From positions 1-32,586 of the forward strand of contig JAZKDW010000034.1 of the NCBI GenBank assembly GCA_040387375.1: 32,586 nt of DNA. The letters are read 5' to 3'. Positions 7,773-16,333 of the stretch are shown here, in pieces (position 1 is the first letter of the stretch; the number at the start of each line of letters is the position of its first letter). The notes under the pieces are model-generated. The model saw only the letters and a program-made list of their open reading frames with translations, made no database searches and was not told where the DNA came from. The translations under genes and the position numbers were made by a program. Source of the stretch: JAZKDW01 sp040387375 (GTDB taxonomy: Bacteria; Pseudomonadota; Gammaproteobacteria; Burkholderiales; Burkholderiaceae_D).

Positions 7773-8987
7773 ATGCAAAAATCCTCCTTCTGGAAGGCGG
7801 GCCACACGCCCACCTTGCTGGCCTCGTTTTTCTACTTCGATTTGAGTTTCATGGTGTGGGTGATCCTCGGACCGCTGGCCGTGCAAATCTCGAACGACCT
7901 CGGCCTGACTGCTGCGCAAAAAGGCCTGATGGTCGCCACACCGCTGCTGGCGGGAGCGCTGTTGCGCATCGTGATGGGTGTGCTGGTCGATCATCTGAAA
8001 CCAAAGAAGGCCGGCATCATCGGCCAGTTGATCGTGATGGCCGGCCTGGTATGGGCGTGGCTCGGCGATCTGAGCAGTTACCAGAGCCTGTTGACCGTGG
8101 GTGTCCTGCTCGGTGTGGCCGGCGCCGCATTTGCGGTCGCGCTGCCGCTGGCGTCGCGCTGGTATCCGCCGGAGCATCAGGGCACCGCGCTCGGCATCGC
8201 CGGCGCCGGCAACTCCGGCACCGCGTTCGCCGCCCTGTTTGCGCCGGCGCTGGCGATTGCTTTCGGCTGGCAGAATGTATTCGGCCTGTGTCTGATACCG
8301 CTGGGTGTCGCCTTCCTGGTCTACATGATTTTCGCCAGGGATGCGCCGTCGGCGCCGCCGCCGAAGTCCTTGCCGGAATACCTGCAGGTATTGAAGGACA
8401 AGGATGCGTGGTGGTTCATGTTCTTTTACAGCGTCACGTTCGGCGGCTTCTCCGGCCTCGCCTCTTCGCTGACGATTTATTTCAATGGCCAGTATGGACT
8501 GTCGCCGGTGACCGCCGGCTATTTCACCGCCGCCTGTGTGTTTGCCGGTTCGCTGGTGCGTCCGCTGGGTGGCCGCATGGCCGATCGCATCGGCGGCATC
8601 AAGACGCTGTCGATCATGTATCTGCTGGCCGCCGCATTCCTGTTCATTGCCAGCATCGGCCTGCCGTCGGCGATGATGGCGGTGGTGGTGTTCGTGCTGG
8701 CGATGCTGGCGCTCGGGACCGGCAACGGCGCCGTGTTCCAGCTGGTGCCGCAGCGGTTTCGCAAGGAGATCGGCGTGATGACCGGCCTGGTCGGCATGGC
8801 GGGTGGCATCGGGGGCTTTTATCTGGCCTCCAGCCTCGGCTATTCGAAGCAGCTGACGGGCAGCTACCAGCTTGGCCTGATGATCTTCGCCTCGCTTGCG
8901 GTAGTCGCGCTGATCGGCCTGTCCTCGGTCAAGACCCGCTGGCGCACCACCTGGGGCAGCGCGGCGATGACGACCGCAAAGATCTGA
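7773..8987 (+). CDS. Nitrate/nitrite transporter, major facilitator superfamily (NarK/NasA type)
   Basis: A 404-residue inner-membrane protein with about 12 predicted transmembrane segments and no large soluble domain. It carries both nitrate signature motifs of the NNP family: GIAGAGNSGTAFA in helix 5 and GMAGGIGGFYLA in helix 11. The cytoplasmic loop GVLVDHLKPKK after helix 2 and GGRMADRIGG after helix 8 fit MFS loop motifs. It imports nitrate and perhaps exports nitrite for the NasA/NirBD pathway encoded divergently. AGGA precedes the ATG. A sigma54 promoter lies just upstream, and the kinase/phosphatase gene follows after 25 bp in the same unit. The symbol is left empty because narK, nasA and nrtP are all used for such proteins. 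Confidence 0.92.
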   Translation: MQKSSFWKAGHTPTLLASFFYFDLSFMVWVILGPLAVQISNDLGLTAAQKGLMVATPLLAGALLRIVMGVLVDHLKPKKAGIIGQLIVMAGLVWAWLGDLSSYQSLLTVGVLLGVAGAAFAVALPLASRWYPPEHQGTALGIAGAGNSGTAFAALFAPALAIAFGWQNVFGLCLIPLGVAFLVYMIFARDAPSAPPPKSLPEYLQVLKDKDAWWFMFFYSVTFGGFSGLASSLTIYFNGQYGLSPVTAGYFTAACVFAGSLVRPLGGRMADRIGGIKTLSIMYLLAAAFLFIASIGLPSAMMAVVVFVLAMLALGTGNGAVFQLVPQRFRKEIGVMTGLVGMAGGIGGFYLASSLGYSKQLTGSYQLGLMIFASLAVVALIGLSSVKTRWRTTWGSAAMTTAKI

Positions 8988-9012
8988 AGCGGATATAGAA
9001 TACAGGCTGCCC

Positions 9013-10716
9013 ATGCCACTCTCCATCACCGCCGGTCACGCCACGCTTGCTGGTCTTCGTGAACGCAACGAGGATTTCGTCGGCATGGTCACGCCGCATG
9101 AGCCGGAACTGTCGGCCAAGGGATTGATTGCGGCGATTGCCGATGGCGTGTCCGGCAATGAAGGCGGTCGGGAAGCGTCTGAATATGCGGTGCGCGGTCT
9201 GCTGGCGGATTATTATGCGACCCCCGACACCTGGCCCGTCACGCAGTCGCTCGACCGCGTGATCAAGGCCACCAACAGCTGGGTCCAGAACCAGGGATCG
9301 GTCCGCTCCGAGCTGGCAGGCATGGCGACCACGCTGACCACGGTCGTCTTGCGCGGCAATTATTATTATTTTTCGCATGTCGGCGACTCCCGGCTGTACC
9401 TGCTGCGCAAGGGTGTGCTGAGCAAACTGACCACCGACCATGTATGGGACCGGCCGGAAATGCGGCATGTGCTGACGCGCGCCATCGGCCTCGACTCGCG
9501 GCTGGCGATTGACCACGGGATGGGTGAACTGCATCAGCGCGACGTGTTCCTGCTGGCGACCGATGGCGTGTGGGCCTCCGTCACCGATTACGATCTGACC
9601 AGGCAACTGTCGGAACTGGCGCTGGGCGCCATCAGCGCCAGCGACGCCGCCGACGCGCTGGCGGATGCCGCGCTGGCGGCGGGTTCCAGCGACAACGTCA
9701 GCGCACTGCTGCTGAAGATCGAGTCGCTGCCGGAAGAAAACCTGCGCGACGCGCTGTCCGGATCGCAGAACATGCCGCTGCCGCCAAAGCTCAAGCCGGG
9801 ACAAACGCTCGACGGTTACCTGGTCGAGGCGCTCATCCATGCGTCGCAAACCACGCTGTTATACCGAGTCATCGATCCGCGCTCGCAGCGCAAGCTGGTG
9901 TTGAAGACGCTGCATCCCGACCGCGCCCATGATGCGCACGAACGCTCCGCGTTCGCGCATGAGGAATGGCTGGCGAAACGGATGGTCGCGCGTTTTTTCC
10001 CCCAGGTGATCGCACCGGATCAGAAGAACTATCTTTATTATCTGACGACCTGGCATGAGGGCAATACGCTGCAGCAGCATCTGGATGCGGGCGTAGCCTT
10101 CACCGCGCCCGATGTGATCACCCACGGCACCAGGCTGGTACGCGCGGTCGGGGCGCTGCACCGGCGCAGCATCATTCATCGCGACATCAAGCCGTCCAAT
10201 ATCCATCTGGGCAGCGACGGTGAATTGCGGGTGCTGGATCTGGGCGTTGCCCAAAGCGGACTGGAACCGGAAGATGCAAGCCCGGCGCCGCAAGCGGGCA
10301 CACCTTCCTTCCTGGCGCCCGAACAATTCGGCAACGCGCCGCCATCGCGGCAGACCGATGTGTATGCAACCGGCGTCACGCTCTACCTGCTGCTGACGCG
10401 CCGCTATCCTTATGGTGAAATCGAGCCATTCCAGCAACCGCGCTTCAGCGAGCCGGTGCCGCCGAGCCGATATCGGCCGAATGTGCCCATGTGGCTGGAA
10501 AACGTATTGCTGAAGGCAGTCGCACGTGATCCGCGCGACCGTTTTGAAACCGCCGAAGAATTCCTGCTTGCACTCGAACGCGGCGCCACGCAGCCGCTAC
10601 ACGCTCCGGCATCCATACCGCTGGCGAAACGCGACCCGCTATCGTTATGGAGGGCGATAGCGGCGGTGTCGCTGGTGCTCAACCTGCTACTGCTGTACCT
10701 GCTGGTAGTACGCTGA
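9013..10716 (+). CDS. PP2C-type protein phosphatase fused to a Ser/Thr protein kinase, membrane-anchored
   Basis: A 567-residue bifunctional signalling protein. Residues 1-240 are a PP2C (PPM) phosphatase with metal-site acidic residues RNED (18-21), D44-G45, G124-D125, D184-G185 and D227-N228. Residues about 265-535 are a Hanks-type kinase with Lys K298, HRD 389-391 followed by N396, and DLG 409-411 in place of DFG. The ATP glycine-rich loop is degenerate: around 272-282 the GxGxxG glycines are replaced (ALIHASQTT). A single hydrophobic helix (about 545-565) ends the protein, placing both domains in the cytoplasm. It lies 25 bp after the nitrate transporter and was probably co-transcribed from the sigma54 promoter. 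A kinase gene in the same position is known in Pseudomonas nitrate assimilation clusters. Possible targets are the transporter or NasA/NirBD, but nothing here identifies them. Confidence 0.9.
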   Translation: MPLSITAGHATLAGLRERNEDFVGMVTPHEPELSAKGLIAAIADGVSGNEGGREASEYAVRGLLADYYATPDTWPVTQSLDRVIKATNSWVQNQGSVRSELAGMATTLTTVVLRGNYYYFSHVGDSRLYLLRKGVLSKLTTDHVWDRPEMRHVLTRAIGLDSRLAIDHGMGELHQRDVFLLATDGVWASVTDYDLTRQLSELALGAISASDAADALADAALAAGSSDNVSALLLKIESLPEENLRDALSGSQNMPLPPKLKPGQTLDGYLVEALIHASQTTLLYRVIDPRSQRKLVLKTLHPDRAHDAHERSAFAHEEWLAKRMVARFFPQVIAPDQKNYLYYLTTWHEGNTLQQHLDAGVAFTAPDVITHGTRLVRAVGALHRRSIIHRDIKPSNIHLGSDGELRVLDLGVAQSGLEPEDASPAPQAGTPSFLAPEQFGNAPPSRQTDVYATGVTLYLLLTRRYPYGEIEPFQQPRFSEPVPPSRYRPNVPMWLENVLLKAVARDPRDRFETAEEFLLALERGATQPLHAPASIPLAKRDPLSLWRAIAAVSLVLNLLLLYLLVVR

Positions 10717-10724
10717 CGCCACGA

Positions 10725-11540
10725 TCAGGCCGCGTCCTTCATTGCCGGGTGCGCCTGACGGTGATACAGGAATTCCAGAACCGCGGTCCGGTATTCCGAA
10801 TACAGCGGATCATGCGCGAGCGCGACCCGTTCACGCGGCCGTTCCAGCTGCACGCTCAGGATTTCACCGATGGTCGCCGCCGGACCGTTGGTCATCATCA
10901 CGATCCGGTCGGACAGCAACACGGCCTCGTCCACATCATGCGTGACCATCACCACGGTGGATGCGGTCTTGGCGACAATCTTCAGCAGCTCATCCTGCAG
11001 ATGCGCGCGTGTCAACGCATCCAGCGCGCCGAACGGCTCATCCATCAGCAGCACTTTCGGTTCCATCGACAGCGCGCGGGCGATGCCGACGCGCTGTTTC
11101 ATGCCGCCCGAGATTTCATGCGGACGTTTTTGCGCCGCATGGGTCAGACCTACCAGCGCCAGCACCGCCATCGTGCGCTCCTTCATTTGCGCCTTGGATT
11201 CCCTGGCGCCGAAGACACGCTCGACCGCCAGATACACATTCTCGAAGCATGTCAGCCATGGCAGCAGCGAATGGTTCTGGAACACCACGCCGCGTTCCGG
11301 CGAAGGTCCCGCGATTTCTCGATTGGCACACAAGAGCGTGCCGTGCGTCGCCGTCAGCAAACCGGCGAGCATGTTCAGCAGCGTCGATTTGCCGCAGCCG
11401 GAATGGCCGATCAAGGTAATGAATTCACCTTTACTGACGGTCAGGTTGATGTTCTTCAGCGCCTGGAACACACCCTTGCGGGTGTTGAACGACATTTCGG
11501 CATCCTGAATGTCGATGAATTTGCTGGTCATGTGGTCCAT
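10725..11540 (-). CDS. nrtD: Nitrate ABC transporter, ATP-binding protein
   Basis: A 271-residue ABC ATPase of the NrtD/SsuB/TauB branch. Visible are Walker A GHSGCGKS (about residues 44-51), the Q loop VVFQNHSLLPW, the ABC signature variant SGGMKQR, Walker B VLLMDEPFGALD and the H loop THDVDEA. It powers the permease encoded 15 bp upstream, with the twin-arginine nitrate-binding protein before that. It is NrtD-like in length and lacks the NrtA-like C-terminal domain of cyanobacterial NrtC. Start may be M1 or M4. It converges on the kinase gene with only 8 bp between stops and no obvious terminator. Confidence 0.88.
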   Translation of the reverse strand: MDHMTSKFIDIQDAEMSFNTRKGVFQALKNINLTVSKGEFITLIGHSGCGKSTLLNMLAGLLTATHGTLLCANREIAGPSPERGVVFQNHSLLPWLTCFENVYLAVERVFGARESKAQMKERTMAVLALVGLTHAAQKRPHEISGGMKQRVGIARALSMEPKVLLMDEPFGALDALTRAHLQDELLKIVAKTASTVVMVTHDVDEAVLLSDRIVMMTNGPAATIGEILSVQLERPRERVALAHDPLYSEYRTAVLEFLYHRQAHPAMKDAA

Positions 11541-11555
11541 GAATGATTCCCCCGT

Positions 11556-12449
11556 TTAGCTGCTGACTTCTTCGTAAGTGAATGCGCGGGCAATGGCCAC
11601 CAGCGCCTGTTCCAGCACCAGGCCGACGATACCGATGGCAAAGATGGCGATGATGATGTGCGGCACATTCAGGCTGTTCCACTCATCCCAGACCCAGAAG
11701 CCGATACCGACGCCGCCGGTCAGCATTTCCGCTGCGACGATCACCAGCCAGGCGGTGCCGATCGACAGCCGCACGCCGGTCAGCATATACGGCAGCACCG
11801 ACGGGAACAGGATCTTGGTCAGGATCTTCCACTCCGACAGGTTCAATACCTTCGCAACGTTCATGTAGTCCTGCGGCACACGCTGCACGCCGACCGCGGT
11901 GTTGATGATCATCGGCCAGATCGAGCAGATGAAAATCGCCCAGATCGACGCCGGGTTGGCGGCCTTGAACACCAGCAGTCCGATCGGCAGCCAGGCCAGC
12001 GGCGACACCGGTTTGAGCAGGCTGATGATCGGGCTGAACATCGCCGACAGGAACTTGAAGCGCCCGATCAGGAATCCCAGCGGAATGCCGACAGCGGCAG
12101 CCATGCCGAAGCCGATGCCGACCCGCTTTAATGATGCCAGGATGTTCCAGCCTATGCCCTGGTCGTTCGGTCCCTTGACGTAAAACGGATCGGAGAACAC
12201 GACGATCGCTTCCTTCAGCGTCACCAGCGGCGATGGAATGCCACTGCTTTTCACCGCGATGATTTCCCATATGAGAACCAGGAACGCCAGGCCGAGGACG
12301 GGTGGCATCAGTGTCATCAGCAGGGGCCGCAACGAGAATTTTTTCGCGTTCGTTTTTGGCGCTGCGGCGGCGGCCCGGGCCGGAGGTGCGGCTTTCACCG
12401 CCGCTGCTTCCGCAGGCTTGTTCAATAGAGTATCCATGACTGCGCTCAT
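11556..12449 (-). CDS. nrtB: Nitrate ABC transporter, permease
   Basis: A 297-residue inner-membrane permease. A cytoplasmic, Ala/Lys/Pro-rich N-terminal tail of about 45 residues precedes about six transmembrane segments. The EAA-type coupling loop is NVAKVLNLSEWKILTKILFP, the segment that docks on the ATPase. The protein resembles NrtB/SsuC of the nitrate-sulfonate-taurine family, and the nitrate assignment comes from its binding protein and operon context. AAGGAG lies 5 bases before the ATG and overlaps the nrtA stop, only 9 bp away, so the genes are coupled. Confidence 0.88.
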   Translation of the reverse strand: MSAVMDTLLNKPAEAAAVKAAPPARAAAAAPKTNAKKFSLRPLLMTLMPPVLGLAFLVLIWEIIAVKSSGIPSPLVTLKEAIVVFSDPFYVKGPNDQGIGWNILASLKRVGIGFGMAAAVGIPLGFLIGRFKFLSAMFSPIISLLKPVSPLAWLPIGLLVFKAANPASIWAIFICSIWPMIINTAVGVQRVPQDYMNVAKVLNLSEWKILTKILFPSVLPYMLTGVRLSIGTAWLVIVAAEMLTGGVGIGFWVWDEWNSLNVPHIIIAIFAIGIVGLVLEQALVAIARAFTYEEVSS

Positions 12450-12458
12450 CGCTGCTCC

Positions 12459-13709
12459 TTATGCCCTGATTTTGAATGATGCGGCGTAAGCCTTCGGATT
12501 CTTGCCATCCCAGACCACGCCATCCACCAGCTTCGACGTGCGCATCGGATCTTTCGGCACGCTGGCCTTGGCCATCGCCGCCGCATCCTTGTACAGGTCG
12601 ATGCGGTTGATCGACTTCGCCACCGCCAGATAATCGACATCCTCCTTCAGCAAACCCCAGCGCTTGTGCTGCGTCAGGAACCACATGCCGTCGGACAGGT
12701 ACGGGAAATTCACTGTGCCGTCGTTGTAGAACTTCATGTAGTTCGGATCGTCCCAGGTTTTGCCGAGGCCGTTCTGGTACCGTCCGAGGATGCGCTGGTT
12801 GATGACGTCGACCGAGGTGTTCACGTAGGATTTATCGGCGATGGTTTCTGCCATCTTGTTCTTGTTGGACAGCGAGGCGTCGATCCACTTGCTGGCTTCC
12901 AGCACGGCGGCGGTCAAGGCGCGCGCGGTGTTCGGATATTTGCTGACCCATTCAGAGGTGGTGCCCAGCACTTTTTCCGGATGGTCTTTCCAGATGTCCT
13001 GCGTGGTCACGCCGGTGATGCCGATACCGTCCGCGATGGCACGGTGGCCCCACGGTTCACCGACACAATAACCATCCATGTTACCGACCCGCATGTTGGC
13101 CACCATTTGCGGCGGCGGCACGGTAATGATCTTGGCGTCCTTCATCGGATCGATGCCGTAGGAAGCCAGCCAGTAATACAGCCACATCGCATGCGTGCCG
13201 GTCGGGAAGGTTTGCGCGAAGGTGTATTCGCGCTTCTCGGTTTTCATCAGCTTCGCCAGCGACGGACCATCGATGGCGCCCTTGTCGGCCAGCTTTTTCG
13301 ACAGCGTGATCGCCTGCCCGTTATGGTTCAGGTTCATCAGCAGCGCCATATCCTTCTTGGGACCGCTGACCCCGAGGTGCACACCATAGATCAGGCCGTA
13401 CAGCACATGCGCGGCGTCGAGCTCACCGTTGACCAGCTTGTCGCGCACGCCGGGCCAGGATGCCTCTTTGGTCGGAATGATCTTGATGCCGTATTTCTTG
13501 TCGAAGCCGAGCACCGACGCCATCACAACCGACGCACAATCCGTCAGCGGAATGAAGCCGACCTTGACCTCCGTCTTTTCCGGCTTGTCGGAACCAGCAG
13601 CCCATGCACCTTGCGTAGCCAGGCCACCGAATGCGCTGGCGGTGACGGTCGCTCCGGCCTTCAGGAGCGTGCGGCGGGTCAGATTGGTGCTGATGTCTTT
13701 CGTGGTCAT
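12459..13709 (-). CDS. nrtA: Nitrate ABC transporter, substrate-binding protein (Tat-exported)
   Basis: A 416-residue NrtA/NasF-type periplasmic binding protein. The N-terminus has a twin-arginine signal, TRRTLLKAG, then a hydrophobic stretch and ATQGAWAAG with a likely cleavage site near residue 38. The mature part has family features VKVGFIPLTDCASVVMA, YGVHLGVSGPKKDMALLMNLNHNGQAITLS and MDGYCVGEPWGHRA. These match nitrate binders more than sulfonate or taurine binders, which are shorter. GAGG lies before the ATG. It is the first gene of nrtA-nrtB-nrtD, driven by a strong sigma54 match about 95-110 bp upstream, and gives the cell a second nitrate uptake route besides the MFS transporter. Confidence 0.92.
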   Translation of the reverse strand: MTTKDISTNLTRRTLLKAGATVTASAFGGLATQGAWAAGSDKPEKTEVKVGFIPLTDCASVVMASVLGFDKKYGIKIIPTKEASWPGVRDKLVNGELDAAHVLYGLIYGVHLGVSGPKKDMALLMNLNHNGQAITLSKKLADKGAIDGPSLAKLMKTEKREYTFAQTFPTGTHAMWLYYWLASYGIDPMKDAKIITVPPPQMVANMRVGNMDGYCVGEPWGHRAIADGIGITGVTTQDIWKDHPEKVLGTTSEWVSKYPNTARALTAAVLEASKWIDASLSNKNKMAETIADKSYVNTSVDVINQRILGRYQNGLGKTWDDPNYMKFYNDGTVNFPYLSDGMWFLTQHKRWGLLKEDVDYLAVAKSINRIDLYKDAAAMAKASVPKDPMRTSKLVDGVVWDGKNPKAYAASFKIRA

Positions 13710-13803
13710 GTGGTCCTCGTGATGCGATATCCTGAAGTCCAGACCACCATTGGCCCGGACAGTTTATTAATCGTTGCACCTTGATTGGCACAAGCCTCAT
13801 GTT

Positions 13804-13819
13804 TGCAATTGGCGTGCCA
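13804..13819 (-). promoter_or_regulatory. Sigma54 (-24/-12) promoter for nrtA-nrtB-nrtD
   Basis: On the minus strand TGGCACG, four bases, TTGCA: an exact match to the RpoN consensus, with GG (13817-13818) and GC (13805-13806) 10 bases apart. Predicted transcription start is near 13793, leaving about 84 bases of leader before nrtA. This is the best sigma54 match in the window. Confidence 0.9.
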
Positions 13820-13877
13820 GCCTGAAACAGTGTCTTTCGGCCGGGCGGACCATATAAAGCCCGGTTGCGTGCCCCTT

Positions 13878-13899
13878 CTTTGTGCAATGCACCACAAAG
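13878..13899. promoter_or_regulatory. Nested palindrome, candidate activator site for nrtA
   Basis: Arms CTTTGTG (13878-13884) and CACAAAG (13893-13899) form a perfect 7-base inverted repeat around 8 bases. Nested across it is GTGCA-A-TGCAC (13882-13892). The centre is about 94 bp upstream of the predicted nrtA start, a normal enhancer distance. It is a GTGC/GCAC dyad but does not follow the usual GCAC-N7-GTGC order of NtrC sites, so the binding protein is uncertain. It is also about 100 bp upstream of tsaD. Confidence 0.45.
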
Positions 13900-13989
13900 G
13901 GACTAAAATCTTCAGGCCAGCATGGTGTCCTAAGCGAAAAGCGCTTTCCTTTACAATAGGGCTTTGCAAAAAGCTTGCCACCTGCTCCC

Positions 13990-15018
13990 ATGATTGTTCT
14001 CGGCGTTGAATCCTCCTGCGATGAAACCGGACTTGCGTTATACGACACACAACACGGTTTGCTCGCCCATGCATTGCATTCGCAGGTAGCGATGCATGAA
14101 CAGTACGGCGGTGTGGTGCCGGAACTGGCGTCGCGCGACCATATTCGCCGCGCCATCCCGCTGCTGGAACAGGTGCTGGCCGACAGTCATCTCGAACGCG
14201 GCGCCATCGACGCCATCGCCTATACACAGGGCCCGGGCCTGGCCGGCGCCTTGCTGGTCGGCGCCTCGGTCGCCTGCGGCCTCGGCCTGGCGCTCGACAA
14301 GCCGGTGCTGGGTGTCCATCACCTGGAAGGCCATCTGCTGTCGCCGCTGCTGGCCAACGATCCGCCGCCGTTCCCGTTCGTCGCCTTGCTGGTATCGGGC
14401 GGACACACACAACTGATGCGGGTTGGCGGCATCGGCGATTACGAACTGCTGGGCGAGACCCTGGACGACGCCGCCGGCGAAGCATTCGACAAGTCGGCGA
14501 AATTGCTCGGCCTCGGTTATCCGGGCGGCCCGGCGATTTCACGCATGGCGGAATTCGGCGACCCGGACGTCTACAAGCTGCCGCGTCCGATGCTGCATTC
14601 GAAGAATCTGGATTTCAGTTTTTCCGGGCTCAAGACGGCGGTGCTGACGGTGGTGAAGAACCAGATCACCAATATTTGCGAGCAGGACAAGGCCAATGTC
14701 GCACGTGCCTTCATTGATGCGATGGTTGAGGTGCTGGTCGCCAAATGCCTGGCAGCGCTTAAACAGACGGGATTAAAACGCCTGGTCATCGCCGGTGGCG
14801 TCGGCGCCAACACGCAACTGCGTGCCGCACTCAATGCCGCCGCTGAAAAACGGCGCTTTCGTGTGTTTTATCCCGAGCTGGAATTCTGCACAGATAATGG
14901 CGCGATGATTGCATTCGCCGGTGCGATGCGATTGCAGGCCCATCCCGAGGCTGCAAAGCGTGATTATGCATTCAACGTGCGGCCCCGCTGGCCGCTGGAT
15001 GAATTGCGTATTGGCTGA
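13990..15018 (+). CDS. tsaD: tRNA N6-threonylcarbamoyladenosine (t6A) transferase TsaD
   Basis: A 342-residue TsaD (Gcp/YgjD) of typical length. It transfers the threonylcarbamoyl group from TsaC-made threonylcarbamoyl-AMP to A37 of ANN-decoding tRNAs, together with TsaB and TsaE, in the cytoplasm. Visible are the N-terminal ASKHA phosphate loop VLGVESSCDETG, the metal-binding HxxxH at H111 and H115 (HLEGH), the GGHTQL segment, GEAFDKSAKLLGLGYPGG, and the C-terminal CTDNGAMIA with the metal-ligand Asp. The frame is open from a TTG at 13975, but ATG 13990 gives the family N-terminus. No good Shine-Dalgarno is visible before either. It is divergent from nrtA. Confidence 0.96.
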   Translation: MIVLGVESSCDETGLALYDTQHGLLAHALHSQVAMHEQYGGVVPELASRDHIRRAIPLLEQVLADSHLERGAIDAIAYTQGPGLAGALLVGASVACGLGLALDKPVLGVHHLEGHLLSPLLANDPPPFPFVALLVSGGHTQLMRVGGIGDYELLGETLDDAAGEAFDKSAKLLGLGYPGGPAISRMAEFGDPDVYKLPRPMLHSKNLDFSFSGLKTAVLTVVKNQITNICEQDKANVARAFIDAMVEVLVAKCLAALKQTGLKRLVIAGGVGANTQLRAALNAAAEKRRFRVFYPELEFCTDNGAMIAFAGAMRLQAHPEAAKRDYAFNVRPRWPLDELRIG

Positions 15019-15019
15019 A

Positions 15020-15033
15020 CGGTCGAAAGACCG
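15020..15033 (+). terminator. Short hairpin after tsaD (weak terminator candidate)
   Basis: CGGTC-GAAA-GACCG is a perfect 5-bp stem closed by a stable GNRA tetraloop, two bases after the tsaD stop. No run of T follows, so intrinsic termination is doubtful. It could instead protect the mRNA 3' end. Confidence 0.35.
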
Positions 15034-15121
15034 ATGACCGCCGCTTGTCTGCGTTAGAATTGCCCTGAAAAATTCACTGGCAGGATGCCTGCGCCGCAAC
15101 AGCGTCATAATCGGAGACACC

Positions 15122-16321
15122 TTGCAAACCTTAGATTTTCTGCCAACATTCCCTGACGCGATCAACTTGCTGACGGCCGCCGGCCTGATCCTGATTGCCG
15201 GCGTTCTCGGCTCGCGCCTGATATCACGCATGCTGCCGGTGCCGGCAATCACCGGTTATGTGCTGACCGGATTGCTGGTGGGACCGGCCGGCTTCAACCT
15301 GATCGATGCGGCGATTCTCGAGCGGCTTGGCTTGCTGGTCGATCTTGCACTCGGACTGGTGCTGTTCGAACTCGGACGGCGGGTCGATTATCAATGGCTG
15401 CTGCGCGAAAAACGCCTGTTGGCCACCGGCATTGCCGTCAGCCTGACAACCTTCGTTGTATTGTATTTTTTGCTGACGATGTTCGGTGTCGGCAAGCTGA
15501 TTGCCATCACCCTGGCTGCCATCGGCATGGCCTCCTCGCCGGCGGTGGCGCTCAGCGTCGTGCGGGAAGTCCGGGCCGAAGGCCAGCTCACCGAACGCAT
15601 GCTGCACCTCGTCGTCATCGGCAACACGCTGGCGTTTCTCGGTTTTTCGATGGCTTTATCGGCGCTGCATCTTGAATACCAGGCCGGCTGGCGCAGTGTC
15701 GTATTACATCCGCTCTATTTGTTCTTCGGCTCCGTTGCACTTGGCTGGATTGCCAGCAAATTGCTGGTGTGGACCGGCCAGTGGCTGAGCCGGGACAACC
15801 AGGCGCAGCTGATCCTGATGCTGGGCCTGATCGTCGCCACCGTCGGACTGGCAAGCCTGTTCAATCTGTCGCCACTGATTGCCCTGCTGGCATTCGGCAT
15901 CGCCAGCCGCAGCCGCGATCCCCGCCATACCGTCATCGAACCCGATGTCAGCCAGTTCAGCACGCTGCTCTACGTACTGTTGTTTGTATTTGCCGGCGCC
16001 AGGCTGGAACTGACGCACCTGCGCGAGATGGCGCCGATCGCGTTGGCGTTTATCGCAGCAAGATTCCTGATCACCATTTCGTGGACGACCGCACTGGCGC
16101 CGTTCAACGGCATCTCGATACGCAAGGGCGTGTTGCTGGGCGTGGCGCTACTGCCTTTGTCCGGCTTCAAGATCGTCTTGATACAACAGGCCGCCAGCAC
16201 CTATCCGCAATTCGGCGCGCAGCTGACGGCACTGCTGGTGTCGATCCTGGTCATACTCGAAATTGTCGGCCCCATCTGCACCCGCCATGCGCTGATTGCC
16301 TCCGGCGAAGCAAAAACCTGA
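15122..16321 (+). CDS. Cation:proton antiporter, CPA2/Kef-type membrane domain
   Basis: A 399-residue, very hydrophobic protein with about 12 predicted transmembrane segments and no C-terminal RCK/TrkA domain, so it corresponds to the Na+/H+ exchanger domain alone. Family-like segments are VPAITGYVLTGLLVGPAGF, LVDLALGLVLFELG and AIGMASSPAVALSVVRE. It probably exchanges K+ or Na+ for protons across the inner membrane; ion preference cannot be read. The start is TTG with GGAGA a few bases upstream; no in-frame ATG gives the complete first helix. It is 12 bp before the ybdK-type gene, so the two may be co-transcribed. Confidence 0.85.
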   Translation: MQTLDFLPTFPDAINLLTAAGLILIAGVLGSRLISRMLPVPAITGYVLTGLLVGPAGFNLIDAAILERLGLLVDLALGLVLFELGRRVDYQWLLREKRLLATGIAVSLTTFVVLYFLLTMFGVGKLIAITLAAIGMASSPAVALSVVREVRAEGQLTERMLHLVVIGNTLAFLGFSMALSALHLEYQAGWRSVVLHPLYLFFGSVALGWIASKLLVWTGQWLSRDNQAQLILMLGLIVATVGLASLFNLSPLIALLAFGIASRSRDPRHTVIEPDVSQFSTLLYVLLFVFAGARLELTHLREMAPIALAFIAARFLITISWTTALAPFNGISIRKGVLLGVALLPLSGFKIVLIQQAASTYPQFGAQLTALLVSILVILEIVGPICTRHALIASGEAKT

Positions 16322-16333
16322 AGGAACAATCCG

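Noticed and set aside
7650..9029. Long minus-strand open frame (459 codons) opposite the nitrate transporter
   Set aside because: Its product is rich in Arg, Gln and His without fold or motif, the usual shadow of a GC-rich membrane-protein gene.
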